This document shows positions 10,238-22,666 of a stretch of 64,000 nucleotides of DNA, piece after piece. Source of the DNA: Enchytraeus crypticus (taxonomy: Eukaryota; Annelida; Clitellata; Enchytraeida; Enchytraeidae); contig CAJHZI010000058.1 of the NCBI GenBank assembly GCA_905160935.1, positions 185,001-249,000 of the forward strand. Reading direction: 5' to 3'. The notes beneath the pieces are model-generated. The model had not been told where the DNA came from. It did no database searches and worked only from the letters and a program-made list of their open reading frames with translations. A program made the translations under genes and the position numbers. Positions within the stretch are counted from its first letter, which is position 1. Every line of letters starts with the position of its first letter.

Positions 10238-12903
10238 TTACATGCCATCAAACACTATACATTTGTAACATTTGGTGAATGCAGCTAGAGACCTCGAACT
10301 GCGGATATAAGGAGGTATTTTGTTCCAAGAATTCACATACTTATAGGCATAAGATTTAAAAAATTCTGAGGTTGTTCTAGCACACAAATAATTGGTCTCG
10401 GAGAGCCTGGTATTATATACAAACGAAATCTGATTGTCAATCAAAATACATCTCATGGATTCTGACATAGTCAGATCAGGAAAATTAATACATTTAAAAA
10501 TAAGTTTACCAGTAATTGGAATAACTGAAAAATTGGTAATACATTATAATTCATATAAAGTTGTTTAATATTATGAAATTTATGTTTATTCTGTAAAGTT
10601 CTTAGAATACGGTTACATGCAACATGTATGGGTCGAAGCAACTGTTTGGTTGTATTTGCATAAACTTTAATTCCATATTGAGTCCTTGATTGCACCAATG
10701 AAAGGTATAAATTTATACGACAATTCATAAGAATAAAATCTCTACGATTGTATAACATACTATTAAAATTATTAATTTTAAAGATTAATGATTCAATATG
10801 ATCACCAAAAGTCAAATTTTCATCTAATGTTAAGCCTAAGAATGTGGTAGCATATGTTCTATTAATGCAGTTATTATCAAGGGATACACTTAAATTGTTA
10901 ATCGAATAACAGTTTCATCGTCTTTAGTGGGGTAGAATAAAACTTACGAAGACTTCGAGAAATTTACAGTTAGCTTGTTACTTATAAACCATTTACTTAT
11001 TTCAGAGCAAGCTAGATTCGCAGAGATAAACAATTCATCAATAGACTTATGTTTAACAAACAAATTAGAATCATCAGCATACAGTTTAATGGACCCAAAT
11101 GTACAGGCATTATGAATATCATTCATATAGATTATAAAAAGTAAAGGTCCTACAATGGAACCTTGAGGAACACCGATACTAAGGTAACACACTAGATATT
11201 CTGTCACCAATTAAGGTGTATTGTTTTCTTCGAGGTAGATAAGAGATAAACCAATCATAGGCAGTACCACGTATTCCATAAAAATGCAATTTGTAAAACA
11301 GAATATTATGATCAATTGTATCAAATGCTTTTGAGAGATCTAAAAATATACCAAGTGTCTTGTTTTTATGATTATGTTCAGTAGATAATAAATTAACACT
11401 AGAGAAAAGAGCATTAGTGGTAGAGTGGCCGGATCTAAAACCAAATTGATTTTCATTAAGGATTTCGAACTTATTTAGAAATGTAGTAATGCGTTTATGC
11501 ATGATTTTCTCAAATATTGTACTTAAATTATTAAGGAGGGAAATTTGTCTATAATTTTCCACTAAGTCATGTTTACCTTTTTTATAAACAGGGATGACCT
11601 TGGCTAATTTGAAATTCTCAGGAAAGTAGCCTATTTCTAACGATTTATTAACGATAAAGGTAAGTGGGTTAGCAATGTAGTTTGCAGATAATAGTAAAAT
11701 TTTACTGGATATACCGTCATTGCCAGTAGAATAACTTTTATTCATGGAATGAATGAAATTTAAAACTTCATTGTTGGAAGTTGGAGTTAGAAAAATAGAG
11801 TGCGGTAGAGCCCTGTTAAGAAAACTATGATATGATACATCATTTCGTGGGATCGCATCTGCTAGCCGTACACTATTTTGTATAAAATATTTATGGAATT
11901 CTTCCGCAATATCCTTGTTATTTCTAATAACACCATCATTTGTAGTTAAGTGATCAATAGTCCGATTCTTAGTTATAAGAATCAATTGAGTGTGAGTGAA
12001 TCGAGTGCTGTAAATTCTAATGTATGGGCGATCACAGTAGTTAACTCTTTCAGTTTTAGATACCAGCAGTACAACATTGACATAGTGATCAGTAATATCG
12101 CTTGTAACCGTAAGGGACTTTACACTGGTGCCTTTAGTATAATCCAAACCGAAGTTCGCGAAGACATGGTCAAATATGCTACGCGAGTTATTAATACAAT
12201 GCGTAGGAATTAACGAGAACGGCATAAAGTTCATATTGGACAGCTCATTAACATAGCGATCAATGAAATTTAACGTACTAAATTTTAACAAGTCAATATT
12301 CACATCACCACATATAAGACTCTTTTTAAAAGGTTTGCATATGTAGAGGAACTTGAAAAATTTATCAATAAAAGCAGTAGCAGATTGACTCGGATGTCTG
12401 TAAATCAAATAGAGTCGAATTTTACTATGCATAAGTAATATATCAACGACCAAGAATTCTGCTGTATTATCAAAGAAAATATTATTATTGGAAGAATCAA
12501 TGATGTTAAAGGTGATAGAATTATGGATTAATACCGCCACACCCCCAGCTTTTTGTAAAGTCGGGGGGCAATATACAAACTTGTAATTAGGAAATACATC
12601 ATCAAAAAATTGTAAATTAGTAGACCATATTTCAGAAAGTAATATTAAATCAAATTTATTTTTGTATAAATTTAAGAAGTCTATGAGTTTCATATAATTG
12701 GTATTTAAACTTCTAATGTTAACATGAAATATCGATAGATTACAATTTTTATATAGGTTGTTAATAACATCACTAGAAGATTCAGGAGTGTAATAACCAA
12801 TTTTGGCATTGGCTATTAAATCATTATTAATTAGACCATTAAGGATAAGAGGAGTAGAAACAGACGCCATTGAGAGAGATATAGAGGAAATTACATTATG
12901 CAA
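10238..12903 (-). pseudogene. LINE ORF2: apurinic-type endonuclease and reverse transcriptase
   Basis: The first block (12903 down to 11179, 574 codons) carries the endonuclease: HVNIRSLN, a catalytic Glu in [14 protein letters not shown] and SDITDHY. The fingers and palm of the RT follow: [18 protein letters not shown] and motif A in [14 protein letters not shown] frameshift near 11190 moves the rest into another frame (11210-10944), with GVPQGSIVGPLLF and an intact YADD box. Further shifts separate the C-terminal pieces at 10815-10471 and 10468-10238. A few frameshifts rather than many stops point to a fairly young dead copy. It would nick DNA and prime reverse transcription at the target. 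Confidence 0.85.
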
Positions 12904-12960
12904 AAGGTTAATCGAATTGATTTATGAAGTAGGCTAATCATCATATTTAACGTAATAATG

Positions 12961-13607
12961 TTCAACGTCATATTTAGTTTTTAGCAGGATTAAAATATTA
13001 TATACGATAATGATATATCGCTAATATATCATTAATATTTAAAAATCTCGGCTATCGTTCAACAGCCGCGAGCGTAGAACATAGTAAATATATAAGCGTA
13101 GAACATAGAAATAGTAAATTTTGTTATAGGGTATAGCCTAGCATATGACTAATGAACGCAGAAAAGTTTTCTTTTTACAAAGAACTCACACACTAATTGT
13201 CAGAAAAGCTACTGTCCAATTAACAAAGTTTAAATTTTATTAATATATTATCTCGTCCATAGTTAAACTGGGATTCAACGGAAGAAGATGACGATGGCGA
13301 TGACGACGACGACGATGATGATGATGATGATGATGGAGGTGGTGGTTGTAGTGATGGCGGTGTCGGTTATCAAATGTCTACAGCCGATGTCATTATTAAA
13401 ATTGTAAAACTATATTCAGTAAAATTCTATGGACAGATATAAATGATATTACATATTAATATTGATGACAAAAATACATCACTAATTTGTTCGTCTATGA
13501 ACAGCTTTTAAGAAAATTATTTAATGATGACCAAATGAGCCAAATCTCTAGACATTAAGTGCTAACAATTTTGTTTAACTTAAAATTAAACTTTTAAACG
13601 TATTTCA
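12961..13607. repeat. Intron DNA with GATGAC/GATGAT microsatellite
   Basis: A trinucleotide-based run of gatgacgac and gatgatgat units lies at about 13286-13345. Otherwise this is featureless intron sequence between two LINEs. Confidence 0.6.
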
Positions 13608-13814
13608 AAATCATAACATAACATAACATAACATTTACAGAGTCAGGAAGCAGTTATATGCTTGTTTAAGACTCATCAGGCTCTTAACTAAAACCAATTA
13701 ATATTAATCAAATCATACAGGCTTCATGTCAACATGTCAAATTTATACATAGCAAATTTATACACATATCATAGCCTATGTATAAAACTGAACATGCAAT
13801 TAGCATCTAATTTA

Positions 13815-16640
13815 CATGTTCTTATGTTTATCATATTTATTTTTAAAAGCATTCACTGATTCTGCTTCCACAACTTCGCTTGGCAAACTATTCGAAGCAT
13901 TTATAACTCTCTGACTAAAGAAAAATTTCCTTAAATCTAGTCTACTTATTATTATTACTTATTATTACTTCTCTGTTATTTAATAAATTAAATCAAATAC
14001 TATGGTTAACTTTGCTGAAGCCTTTGAAACTTAAAAACGTCTATTAAATCTCCTCTAGTTCTTCTCTCACTTAAAGAGGTTAATCCTACGAATTTTAATC
14101 TATTCTCATAACTAAGTTTTTGACAGTCAAATACCAGCCTTGTTGATCTGGCTTGTACTCTTTCTAATTTATCGATAACTTTCTTAAGATATGGGCACCA
14201 AGCCTGAACGCACTATTCAAGTTTGGGCCGTACAAGAGCCTTATATAGCCTTACCACAATTATCTTTATTTCTACATGCAATTGTTCTTTTAATCATTCT
14301 TAATACACAATTAGCACTATTTACAACTTTATTACAATTTTCACTAAATTTAAAAGAGCTATCCACAAAGACTCCTAAATCCCTCTCACTGTTTGTGGAT
14401 TTTAGTTTAATATTGTTCAATGTATACTCAATTTCTAAATTATTATTCCCTATATGCATAACTCTACATTTCTCAGCATTGAACTCCATTAGCCAATCCC
14501 TAGACCAGTTCTGTAATATTTTTATATCATACTTTAAAATCTCGGCATCTTCAATGTTGTTTACTATCTTTGCTACTTTAGAATCATCTGCAAATTTACT
14601 AAATTTAGATACAATATCTATGTCAATGTCATTGATGTAAACTAAAAGTAATAGAGGTCCTAAAACAGAGCCCTGTAGCACACCACTCTTCACTGCTGCC
14701 CATTCCGAGTACTCGTCCTCGACACACACCCTTTGTTTTCTATTACTTAACCAATTACTTATCCACTTTAAAAGTGTGCCCGTTATTCCATGTGCTTCCA
14801 ACTTACTAAGTAATCTTTTATGTGGAACCTTATCAAACGCTTTAGCAAAGTCTAGATATAAGATATCAATGCTATTTTTATTATCTACTTCATTTGTAAT
14901 ATATTCCAAAAAATCTAGCAAATTAGTTAAACAAGAACGCCCACTAATAAAACCAGGTTGCCTATTTCTAATTAAGTTATATTCTTCCAAGAAACTAATT
15001 ATTTTATCCTTAATAATGCTTTCAAATGTCGTACCGATTATACTTGTTAAGCTTATAGGTCTATAATTTTCTGCTTTATCCCTAAATCCCTTCTTATGTA
15101 TTGGTACAAAATTGGCATTCTTAAAATCGTGAGGAACCACCCCTGTATTCATTGAAGCTTTTATTAGGTTTAATAGAGCTGGTTCTAATTCATCTCTTAA
15201 CTCCGAAATCAGTTTTCCATGAATCTCATCTGGACCTTGACTTTTATTGACATTTAGCGAATTTAACTTATTTACAACATCATCAATATCAAACTCAATA
15301 TTATGTAAGAAGCATTCAAAGTTACCTTTGAAGATCCTAGCCGGTACTGGCATATTAACTAAATCTTCTTCCACAAATACAGATGAAAAATACTTATTAA
15401 AATAGTTTGCAGTATCTTTATTATCTTCTATAATGTTGTTATATTCATCTCTTAAAGGACCAATCTTTTTAATAACCTTTTTGTCAGCATTAGCATAAGC
15501 AAAAAAACTCTTTGCATCATTCTTTATATTACGAGCTAGCTGTTTTTAAAATTCTAACTTGGCTTTTCTATTTTCTGCAACCGATTTATTAAGCTTTTTC
15601 ACAGTACAACAACATTCACAGTACAATGCTCCATCATTATTACTATTTTTATAATTGTTCCAAGCATCTTTTTTGGCTTTTCTTTTTCTTCTTACCTTTT
15701 TAGTAACCCACTTGTATCTATCTCTATTTTTGGCTTTCAATTTAATAAACTCATCACGAATCAGCCTGAGACTTGTGTTAATATTATTCCATAAGCCCTC
15801 TACGTCATCGTTATTATCATTATCACTTAAAACCATAAATACATTTCTATGCTGTATATTTCTTTTAATTTCTTCATAATTTACTTTAAAATAATCAAAT
15901 TGGTGGATTTTCTTACAGAAAATCCAACTGCACTGAATTACAAAGTTAATGGTTAGATCATCACTTGTATCAAAAGGTTCACCTATAAGTACATCCTTAA
16001 TTATTTCTTCAGAGCACAAAACAAGATCAAGGAAATTTTTGCCTCTAGTAGGCTTATTACAATACTGTTCTAAAAAAATATTATTTATACATTCTATAAA
16101 TAAGTGAGATTCATCTATGTTTTCTCTATTTCCCCCGTCCAATTCAGGATAGTTAGTCACCCATTACTACAACCTTCTTATCATACAATTTATCAAACAC
16201 ACTAAACATAGCCTCGTCATTAGTTTTTGAACTATCTGGGGCTCTATACCACCAATAATAAGATTAATGTTCTTACACTTGATATTACACCAAACACTTT
16301 CTTTAAAGTTAGAAACACATAAATCATTAACTTGACTTGGGTTCAATTCATTTTTTATATACAGCAAAACGCCCCCACCTCGTTTCTTGACTAAATCTTT
16401 TCGATCACATCTAAATACACTGAATCCACTAAAACTAATTTCACTATCACTAATGTCATCAGACAACCATGACTCGCTGATTCCCAAAATATCTATATTT
16501 TCATCTTTAATCAACAACTCTAGTTGAGACATTTTGTTTACAATACTTCTGGAATTAAAGTAAGCACATTTTAAGCTATTTTTAACATCTAAAGGCGACG
16601 ACAATAGACTCGGCTCCGCAGATCCTAAGTTTACGTCTAA
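13815..16640 (-). pseudogene. CR1-like ORF2: endonuclease and reverse transcriptase
   Basis: Three long segments remain. 16604-16167 is the start of the endonuclease (CAYFNSRSIVNK, GISESWLSDDI, RGGGVLLYIK). 16160-15546 is the rest of the endonuclease and the basic linker (FLDLVLCSEE, SDDLTINFV, then KVRRKRKAKKDAW). 15374-14241 is the RT, with IPIHKKG, QPGFISGRSC, YLDFAKAFDKVPH, a GVLQGSVLGPL block and FADDSKVA in place of YADD. Downstream to 13815 the thumb and C-terminus (LRKFFFSQRVINASN) lie in shifted frames. The endonuclease histidine region is damaged (SDD where SDH is expected). Confidence 0.85.
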
Positions 16641-16903
16641 TGCCGAGGTGCAAACACTACCACCTCGGCTTATTTACGTTTTTTATTAACTTACCTCTCT
16701 TAATTCTTACATCCTTATCCCGCCCGTCTCTCAATTCCTTTAATTTATTTCTTAGTACCTTATCCTCAGCTTGTTACTTCCTAGTTAGATCAGGCACACA
16801 ATATACCCTTCTGTATTCCTCATACTCCTTCAGGTTTTTGGACTTCCCCAAAATTTCATACTTTGTTTCGACATTGCTCCGGCTAATTCTGGTAGGTCAG
16901 ACT

Positions 16904-17560
16904 TTATCTGATATTTTTCCCCATTCTATCTATGCATACTACTGCCGTTCTTCCTTTTGGTCCAACCAGTTTGACCAGAATGTCCTCTATGACCTCTTTG
17001 TCATTATTTCCCTCCTCTACTCCCATTATCATTAAATTCCTCTTACGCCTTTCAATCTCTACCCTTTCAAGTATGTCCTCACTTCTCATTGATTCCTTAT
17101 TTGCCATGTCACTACTACTTTCAGCTAGCTTTCCGCTATTCTCCACTAACGTTTTCACTTCTCCTACACATGATTCCAAATTCTTTACACTTTGCACTAC
17201 CTGCTCCAACTGCTTCTTCGTCTCTCTTTGATCCTCTTCTATTCTACTCTGCCTTTCCTCCAATACTGACATACCCTTCAGGAGTTTAATTGCCCTCGTA
17301 TTGCACCGCACACAAAACCAGTGTATGCAATCCTGATTTAGGAGATTATAGGTTTCCGCACTTTTGCTAACGCACGAGATGTGAAACCACGCTTCACATA
17401 ATTCACATTGAACCGCCTTCTCTATTACTGACACTTCCTTACAACAATCTCTACAATCACTTGCCTTCTCATCCCCCATACTTAGCTTTCTCTTATCTGC
17501 TCCCTTTGAATTTACTGCTTTACTCACTCTCACCTTATTATTTGTCCTTTTCATACTCAT
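16904..17560 (-). pseudogene. LINE ORF1 with PHD-type zinc finger and coiled coil
   Basis: 218 open codons. Residues about 36-87 form a PHD-like finger: C..C..C....C..C...W.H..C, then C.H.FC..C, read from CRDCCKE to WFCVRCN. A heptad-rich coiled coil follows (about 95-150), then a basic stretch and the beginning of a nucleic-acid-binding fold (NLMIMGVEEG). The frame breaks near 16905. The continuation to about 16650 (pieces such as KNLKEYEEYRRVY) lies in another frame. Such ORF1 proteins bind the element RNA as multimers, and a PHD finger at the N-terminus is known in CR1 ORF1. No chromatin target can be inferred. Confidence 0.8.
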
Positions 17561-17934
17561 CTCTAATTATTTCGTACACTACTCGAAAGAGACAAATCGA
17601 GAATAATTTCAAACACAAAAAAAATTACTTAGTTAAGTGCAAAAGAGCCCCGATGCCACCTCTCCTTGAGCCCTCTGGTCTCCCAGCAATTTAAGGATTT
17701 AACTCCTGCCTCCAAACGCCTCTGTGCAAACTCTCTTTGCACAGAGGCGTACTCGGGATAATTAGTAAAAGACAGATTGTGCAGGAGCAACCAACCGCCG
17801 TAAAAACTGTATCATTAAACTGTATCATTCTATATAAGTATCATTCAATACTTATTTTCTAATGAGGTTACTGAACTTGAAATGGCAAATCATTTGTTAC
17901 TGTAAACGCAGTTATACCTGTGTTCTTTTATCAG

Positions 17935-18092
17935 GAGAACTGGGGTGGGAGTTATACTGTCGGATCTCTGAACTGCCGAGACTGTATGAGGCATTGCTGG
18001 AAGCGGGCCTGGAGTTTGGTGTGGGTGACTTCGGGACATACGCCATGAACTCCCTAAGATTGGAGAAAGGCTTCAGAGCATGGGGATCGGAG
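17935..18092 (+). CDS. DMGDH: DMGDH exon, folate-binding GCV_T core
   Basis: The acceptor is ttatcag at 17934. Two bases complete the Gly codon begun at 7241, then 52 codons follow; the donor is at 18093 (gttgac). The peptide continues the motif as [11 protein letters not shown] and contains [20 protein letters not shown], a stretch highly conserved in DMGDH and close relatives, where it helps form the tetrahydrofolate pocket. The RAWG string and the following NIDTNPLEAGL are more like DMGDH than sarcosine dehydrogenase. The exon is intact. The 5.6-kb LINE-rich segment just upstream leaves the acceptor region undisturbed. Confidence 0.92.
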
Positions 18093-18758
18093 GTTGACCG
18101 CTATGCTCTACTGTCCAATCTTCCTATCTATCAACTTAAACTAGAATTACATCCATATTTAGAATTCAATAGATAAACTGAAGAGTTAAATTAGTTAATA
18201 ACTTAGAAGTTAAATTTATATTGATCATCTAGGTATTTAAGTGTCTATTGTTTTATTGACTCTCTAATTGATGAGATGAAGTTTCAATTTCGATAATAAA
18301 ATAAGTAAAACGTCTTTAAAAATTTGCTAACCCTTAGTAGCTCTTAATATCCGGAAATGACGCAATAAAATGTGCCATCATAATTATAGCGAACTGTTCA
18401 GATAAAATTATTAAATGTTAGAAGTCTGGATGGAGGTCAATTTATGACGACGACTAAGATTAAGCTAGGATTGGGTCGGATTAGTGCTGACAGAATTAAG
18501 TACTTACTTTTCGTGGTTTAAACATTCCGTAGTACGTTATATAATTTCGTCAATTGATCAGTTGCGGTGCGCAACACGAGTCTTCCGGAGGGTAAGAGTG
18601 TAAATAAGTAAATTTAGAATGGATAAAGGAAGAGGATTTAGGATCTCGAATTTCGCCAGTATAGTGAGGGGATATTGACCTAATAATCTGACGCATGGTA
18701 AAACATGACAATGTGTAGATTTATTGTTGGTTATATTTCATTTTGCTTCTTATTGCAG

Positions 18759-18818
18759 ATGAACATCGACACTAATCCATTGGAAGCTGGATTGAGTTTC
18801 TTCGTTCGTACGGACAAG
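18759..18818 (+). CDS. DMGDH: DMGDH exon of 20 codons
   Basis: The acceptor is ttattgcag at 18758. Exactly 60 bases encode MNIDTNPLEAGL followed by SFFVRTDK, phase 0 on both sides; the donor is at 18819 (gttgat). DTNPLEAGL is a conserved DMGDH signature. This exon is small and would be missed by length-based gene finding. Confidence 0.9.
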
Positions 18819-19241
18819 GTTGATATATATTTAATCATAGTAAATAATCTTTAAGTTTCTCTTTCATCTTCTTTTTGTTAACTAAGTCTTTTGCTATTTA
18901 GATATTTTTGGAGTTCCATAGTTCTTGAACAATTTTTCTAATTTATACGCATACAGGCCTACACGTGCAGCTGTAACTACAGATTTGAGGCTATCCAGAC
19001 CCGTGTTTGTCAATCATCGAGGCATGAACGCATTTAGCGATAGATGAATTTAATCCGTAGAAGAGCTGCCTCTGATTCCATTCAAAAGTGCAGGATTTAA
19101 ACATGTACAATGAATTTTATTTGCTTCACCTGGCGAAATATGGATGAGAAAGTATCTGCTGCTAAAATGATTGCTTATAGCTAGCATATTCTAGTCCTAT
19201 ACGTAGGCATATAACGGTTTTAAATTTACTGTTTCCTGCAG

Positions 19242-19376
19242 TCGGTGGATTTCATCGGCAAGACGGCGGTACAGCAGATCAAAGCTAAGGGCCTTAAGAG
19301 AAACCTCGTCTTCTTGACCGTTAAAACTGACAACGTCGATCCCCAAGGAAACGAAACTGTGTGGCATGGCAATAAG
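19242..19376 (+). CDS. DMGDH: DMGDH exon, DFIGK segment
   Basis: The acceptor is gtttcctgcag at 19241. 45 codons in phase 0, donor at 19377 (gtaagg). The peptide includes [19 protein letters not shown], matching the conserved [15 protein letters not shown] region of DMGDH, then [14 protein letters not shown]. It belongs to the C-terminal beta-barrel part of the aminomethyltransferase fold. The next intron holds the nested LINE/hAT complex at 19.5-22.1 kb. Confidence 0.92.
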
Positions 19377-19486
19377 GTAAGGCAGGAGTATAGGCCTAAG
19401 TCTTATTTGCTTTTACAGAAATTTTTAACCAACGTATTTACTTGTTATTATTAATTGCAATGTGCCATTTATGGTTTGAAATGGCA

Positions 19487-19594
19487 TACTATTGATACCA
19501 TATCTCACATTTCCCGTCATCAGCTATAGTATGACCCAAATATTTGAGACTCCTGGCACAGGCAATGAGTTTCAAATATTTGGGTCATACTATA
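19487..19594. mobile_element. LINE family C fragment, head-to-head inverted
   Basis: Two copies of the same LINE stretch face each other: gagtttcaaatatttgggtc runs forward at about 19567-19594 and its complement at about 19525-19552. Both match the RT C-terminal region read at about 55040-55080. Such a 5' inversion is a known outcome of twin priming during LINE insertion. Confidence 0.6.
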
Positions 19595-19974
19595 AACGTA
19601 TACTATTGCCCCGTGTTGTGCTCGGGTGTGGTTGGACCACTGCAGAATAGGGCAACCGCAAACTAGCTGCCGCGTGTACGTAAGAGGCGACTAAAGGCAG
19701 GAGCTAAGGATGGCAAGAGGAGACCCACCTCACCATGAAATATTTTCCCCGAGGATTAAATGGTAATTAATCCACCTAACTGAAGAAGGCAAACCACCAC
19801 AGAAGCCACACTTTTCCCAAGCTATAAGCAGCATAAGGTATGGATAAGGCATAAACTTTGTGAAGGATTAAGTTTATTGATCTAAGGAGTGCTCTTAATC
19901 GAGCGAGAAAGCAGACTTTGAGTATGAATATGTACCTTGAACCTGCCTCTTGGCAGTGCACTGAAGAGACTATA
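19595..19974. mobile_element. SINE-like insertion sharing a LINE 3' tail
   Basis: About 380 bp separate the catactata of the LINE fragment from its continuation accgatgacggg, and actata occurs on both sides. Its right end (cttggcagtgcactgaagag) resembles the 3' end of LINE family C at about 22023-22050 (gtaggcagtgcactaagag). This fits a non-autonomous element borrowing the tail recognised by that LINE. The 5' part has GGGCAACCGC and toaggcgacta-like motifs I could not assign. Confidence 0.5.
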
Positions 19975-20128
19975 ACCGATGACGGGAAATCTGAGACTGA
20001 AATATGTAGTAGGATTGCATAATCAAAAGCGGCCTTTGGTAATAGGAAAGAACTTTTAAAAAATAGTCTATCGAAAGACACTAAGATAACGATAGTGAAA
20101 ACTTTGGTTTGGACCACACTACAGTATG

Positions 20129-21457
20129 CAGTGCCGCAGCTAGCACCCTCCGCGACCCCCGGCCGTGGGGGGCGGACCAAAGGGGGGCCCGGATGATCAT
20201 GCATAGGAAATTTTATTGCGCAAGAAACTAAATATCTCGCAAACCAAATATAGCCTATATGGCATGGTCCAATTTCTGTGAGGGCCTGGGGCCCCTTGGC
20301 CTCCTATGTAAGGCCTTGAATCAGATGCAAGGAATATAAAAGTAGTTCAATCGCAAGTGAAGCCTCGTTAATGGCTAGAAAAGTCTAGTCTGTCAGGTGA
20401 CTCAGTTCGACAGGCTAGACTTTAATAGCCGTCCACTCAGATTGCCGTGATACAGCTGCAGCAGCAGGCTGCAGGTTTGCTCATTCAAATGCGCAATGAA
20501 TGATCAGGCTTAGTCTAATCAAGTGACTTTTTGTATAGCGTTGTGTGTAGTCTGCATGCTTAGTTTCAGCATTAAATCTCAATATTAGGATTATATAATA
20601 TATACAGACGCGGATCCAGAGCGGGGAGCCCAGGGGGTCCGGGCTCTCCTTAGTCCCGACGGAAATATTTAAAACTATATTTTCATTATGTTCATGTCCA
20701 TTTATAGGTATGTAAGAACTGTGGTTACAGTGGAGGGTACTAGGAGGAACTCATTTCCACTAGCTCCCAAATTTCTGAAGTGTGTTCCGCCGCTAGGGGC
20801 CCATATTTAATAATTGATATACTATAGGGGCCCTGTATAATTGAAGGGGGAGAGCGACATAAATTTGACATTTCCACTATAGCACTTAGCACATTCCTAC
20901 TTTAGCCACTGTGTAAGAGTAAAAACGTGTAAGTAAAGAAATTTGAACTCCTTTCTGGAGCAGTGACGCTGGGAGCAGCCTTGGCTGGGAGAGGCTTGAG
21001 CACCTCTTCAGACTAAATTATGAGTTTTTTTCCAAGAGTGGAAAAACCTACTCTTATTTAGAAATGTAGGCCCAGCTAGGTCTGTAGGATTTTTCCACTG
21101 GAGAAACTTACAAAGCTAGAAACCTGAAATCTTGGAAGCCATAGCAGAAAATGATAAATGTAATGTCGAATATTGGCTGGACTATAATTTCTATCATACG
21201 ACTATAATTAATAACACTTGTCGTAAGTTAATGTAAAATTGTTAGTTTTAAATTTATGAAATAAAAAAATGTGAATTTCAGTAGTGAAATATTTTGAGCA
21301 TGTTTTGGTTTTTCTACTATTTCGGAGAAAGCGTAAGCGAAAAAATGTGGACACAGTCCAAAAAAATTTCAAAATATTTCCCTCTTAAATAATTCCTGGA
21401 TCGGCCACAGAGTATATAATGCTATGTATATATTATATAGGCCTATAAGTATATAAT

Positions 21458-21493
<36 letters not shown>

Positions 21494-21506
21494 ATTATAT
21501 ATATAC

Positions 21507-21568
<62 letters not shown>

Positions 21569-21654
21569 ATACATGTATATATAATATATAAACAAAATTC
21601 TTAGGGCCCCTTCGACAACTTCGGGGGGTCCCCCAGACCCTAGTTACGTCACTG
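20129..21654. mobile_element. hAT-type element inserted in the LINE, itself interrupted
   Basis: Ends are CAGTGCCGCAGCTAG and, on the other strand, CAGTGACGTAACTAG (12 of 15 identical). The octamers acagtatg (20121-20128) and atggtatg (21655-21662) flank it, a target duplication with 6 of 8 matches. The homologous LINE at 55 kb shows the empty site. It is mostly G/C-run and AT-repeat sequence, with no transposase. It contains another MITE at 20605-21410 and (AT)n at about 21465-21565. Confidence 0.72.
20605..21410. mobile_element. hAT MITE, relative of 3526-4258, nested
   Basis: It begins cagacgcggatccag and ends ctggatcggccacag, and its body resembles the MITE at 3526-4258 (cccagggggtccgggctct and a conserved aaaactatattttcatt). 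Flanks aatatata (20597-20604) and agtatata (21411-21418) agree at 7 of 8 positions. It is older and more diverged than the 3.5-kb copy. Confidence 0.7.
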
Positions 21655-22666
21655 ATGGTATGAATGTGAAACATGGACCTTAAGGAAGGAAGATATTGGA
21701 AACGGGATGAATTGGAAATGTGGATTTGGAGAAGAATGGAGAGAATTAGCTGGACTCGAAAGGTACAAATGAGAAAGTTCTGGAGAGAGTTGGTACTGAT
21801 AGACAGTTTATAAATGTATTAAGAAATAGGAAGAAGAGTTGGATAGGACATATTTTAGGGGAGGGGGAAGTCTAATAGAAGTCATAGAAGGTAGAATGGA
21901 AGTAAAAAGAGGCAGGAGCAGGCCGAGATTAGGTATGTTAGATGATTTAAAGACATACCCATATTTGGAATTGAAGAGGAAAGCGGAAGGCAGAGAAGAG
22001 TGGAGGCGTTATATACTATGGACCTGCCAGTAGGCAGTGCACTAAGAGAGATTGTTTATGCAATATGCAAATCTTCCTTAATAACTGATTGATTATTTTT
22101 TAGATTATTTAACTCTTCATAGTACTCCATTGCTTTACTGACGCAATCTATTACTATTCAGAATGCACATGGACTGCAAAAAGGTGTTTACGGCTTTAGA
22201 GCCTCTGTGAAACCTCTATGAAATATAAAAGAAAGCTTTATGATATTTAAGGCCATAAGCCAATGCCTTTTGTAGTATAAATTAACTGTGATCTTTAACT
22301 TTCAATCTCTGAACCTCAAGTTGGAGGTCCACAACGTAAATTCTTCCATTTATATATATAGAAGCGCTCTTCTGCTCTTCTGTTATTAAAAAATTTCCTA
22401 ATACACTTTAAATCTCAACTCTTTATTCATCTTTAGTCCCAATGTCCGATTAAGCTTTTCCGTCGTTAAATACTACTAGATTTCCTAATATTATAGTTTT
22501 CTAATATCCTACTTCACTATCGATCCCTTTCAGCAGACATACGAAACTTAATCTTCTGTCAAATATTTAATTTTTAAAATTGTAGAGTCCTAATTAACTG
22601 TTGATCTTTTGTATTTAGTAATGCTGTTAAGTTGCCAATGTGTTGTAATATTGCTTCAAATCTTAG

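Larger units (their letters stand above)
9831..12960 (-). mobile_element. APE-type LINE, family A (Jockey/CR1 group), near full ORF2
   Basis: The element lies antisense in the 10.7-kb DMGDH intron. Its ORF2 (endonuclease plus reverse transcriptase) occupies 10238-12903. The 3' UTR contains a hairpin (ggtcagcaagataagatgtg region, about 10030-10065) and runs into an (AT)n tract at 9831-9894 that probably began as its 3' tail. Relatives: 25845-35595, whose 3' UTR shares cggccgtcagg, and 60895-61320. No ORF1 was recognised beyond 12903. Confidence 0.85.
13608..17600 (-). mobile_element. CR1-like LINE with both ORFs, broken
   Basis: This is the most complete CR1-like element in the window, antisense in the DMGDH intron. 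ORF1 lies at about 16650-17560 and ORF2 at about 13815-16640. The 3' terminus is a short tandem repeat (cataacataacataac on +, 13613-13632), the kind of microsatellite tail typical of CR1/L2 elements, which end without poly(A). Related pieces: 8265-9330 and 25020-25860. Confidence 0.85.
19969..22075 (+). mobile_element. LINE family C, C-terminal RT fragment split by an insertion
   Basis: Two halves, 19975-20128 and 21655-22075, align consecutively with the copy at 54974-55600. The first encodes pieces like TDDGKSETE and AKAAFGNRKEL. The second encodes CETWTLRKEDI, then RPRLGMLDDLKTYPY and the terminal EEWRRYILWTCQ. These are hallmarks of a LINE reverse transcriptase C-terminus. The gap is the hAT element 20129-21654. 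Indels show it is dead. Confidence 0.75.
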
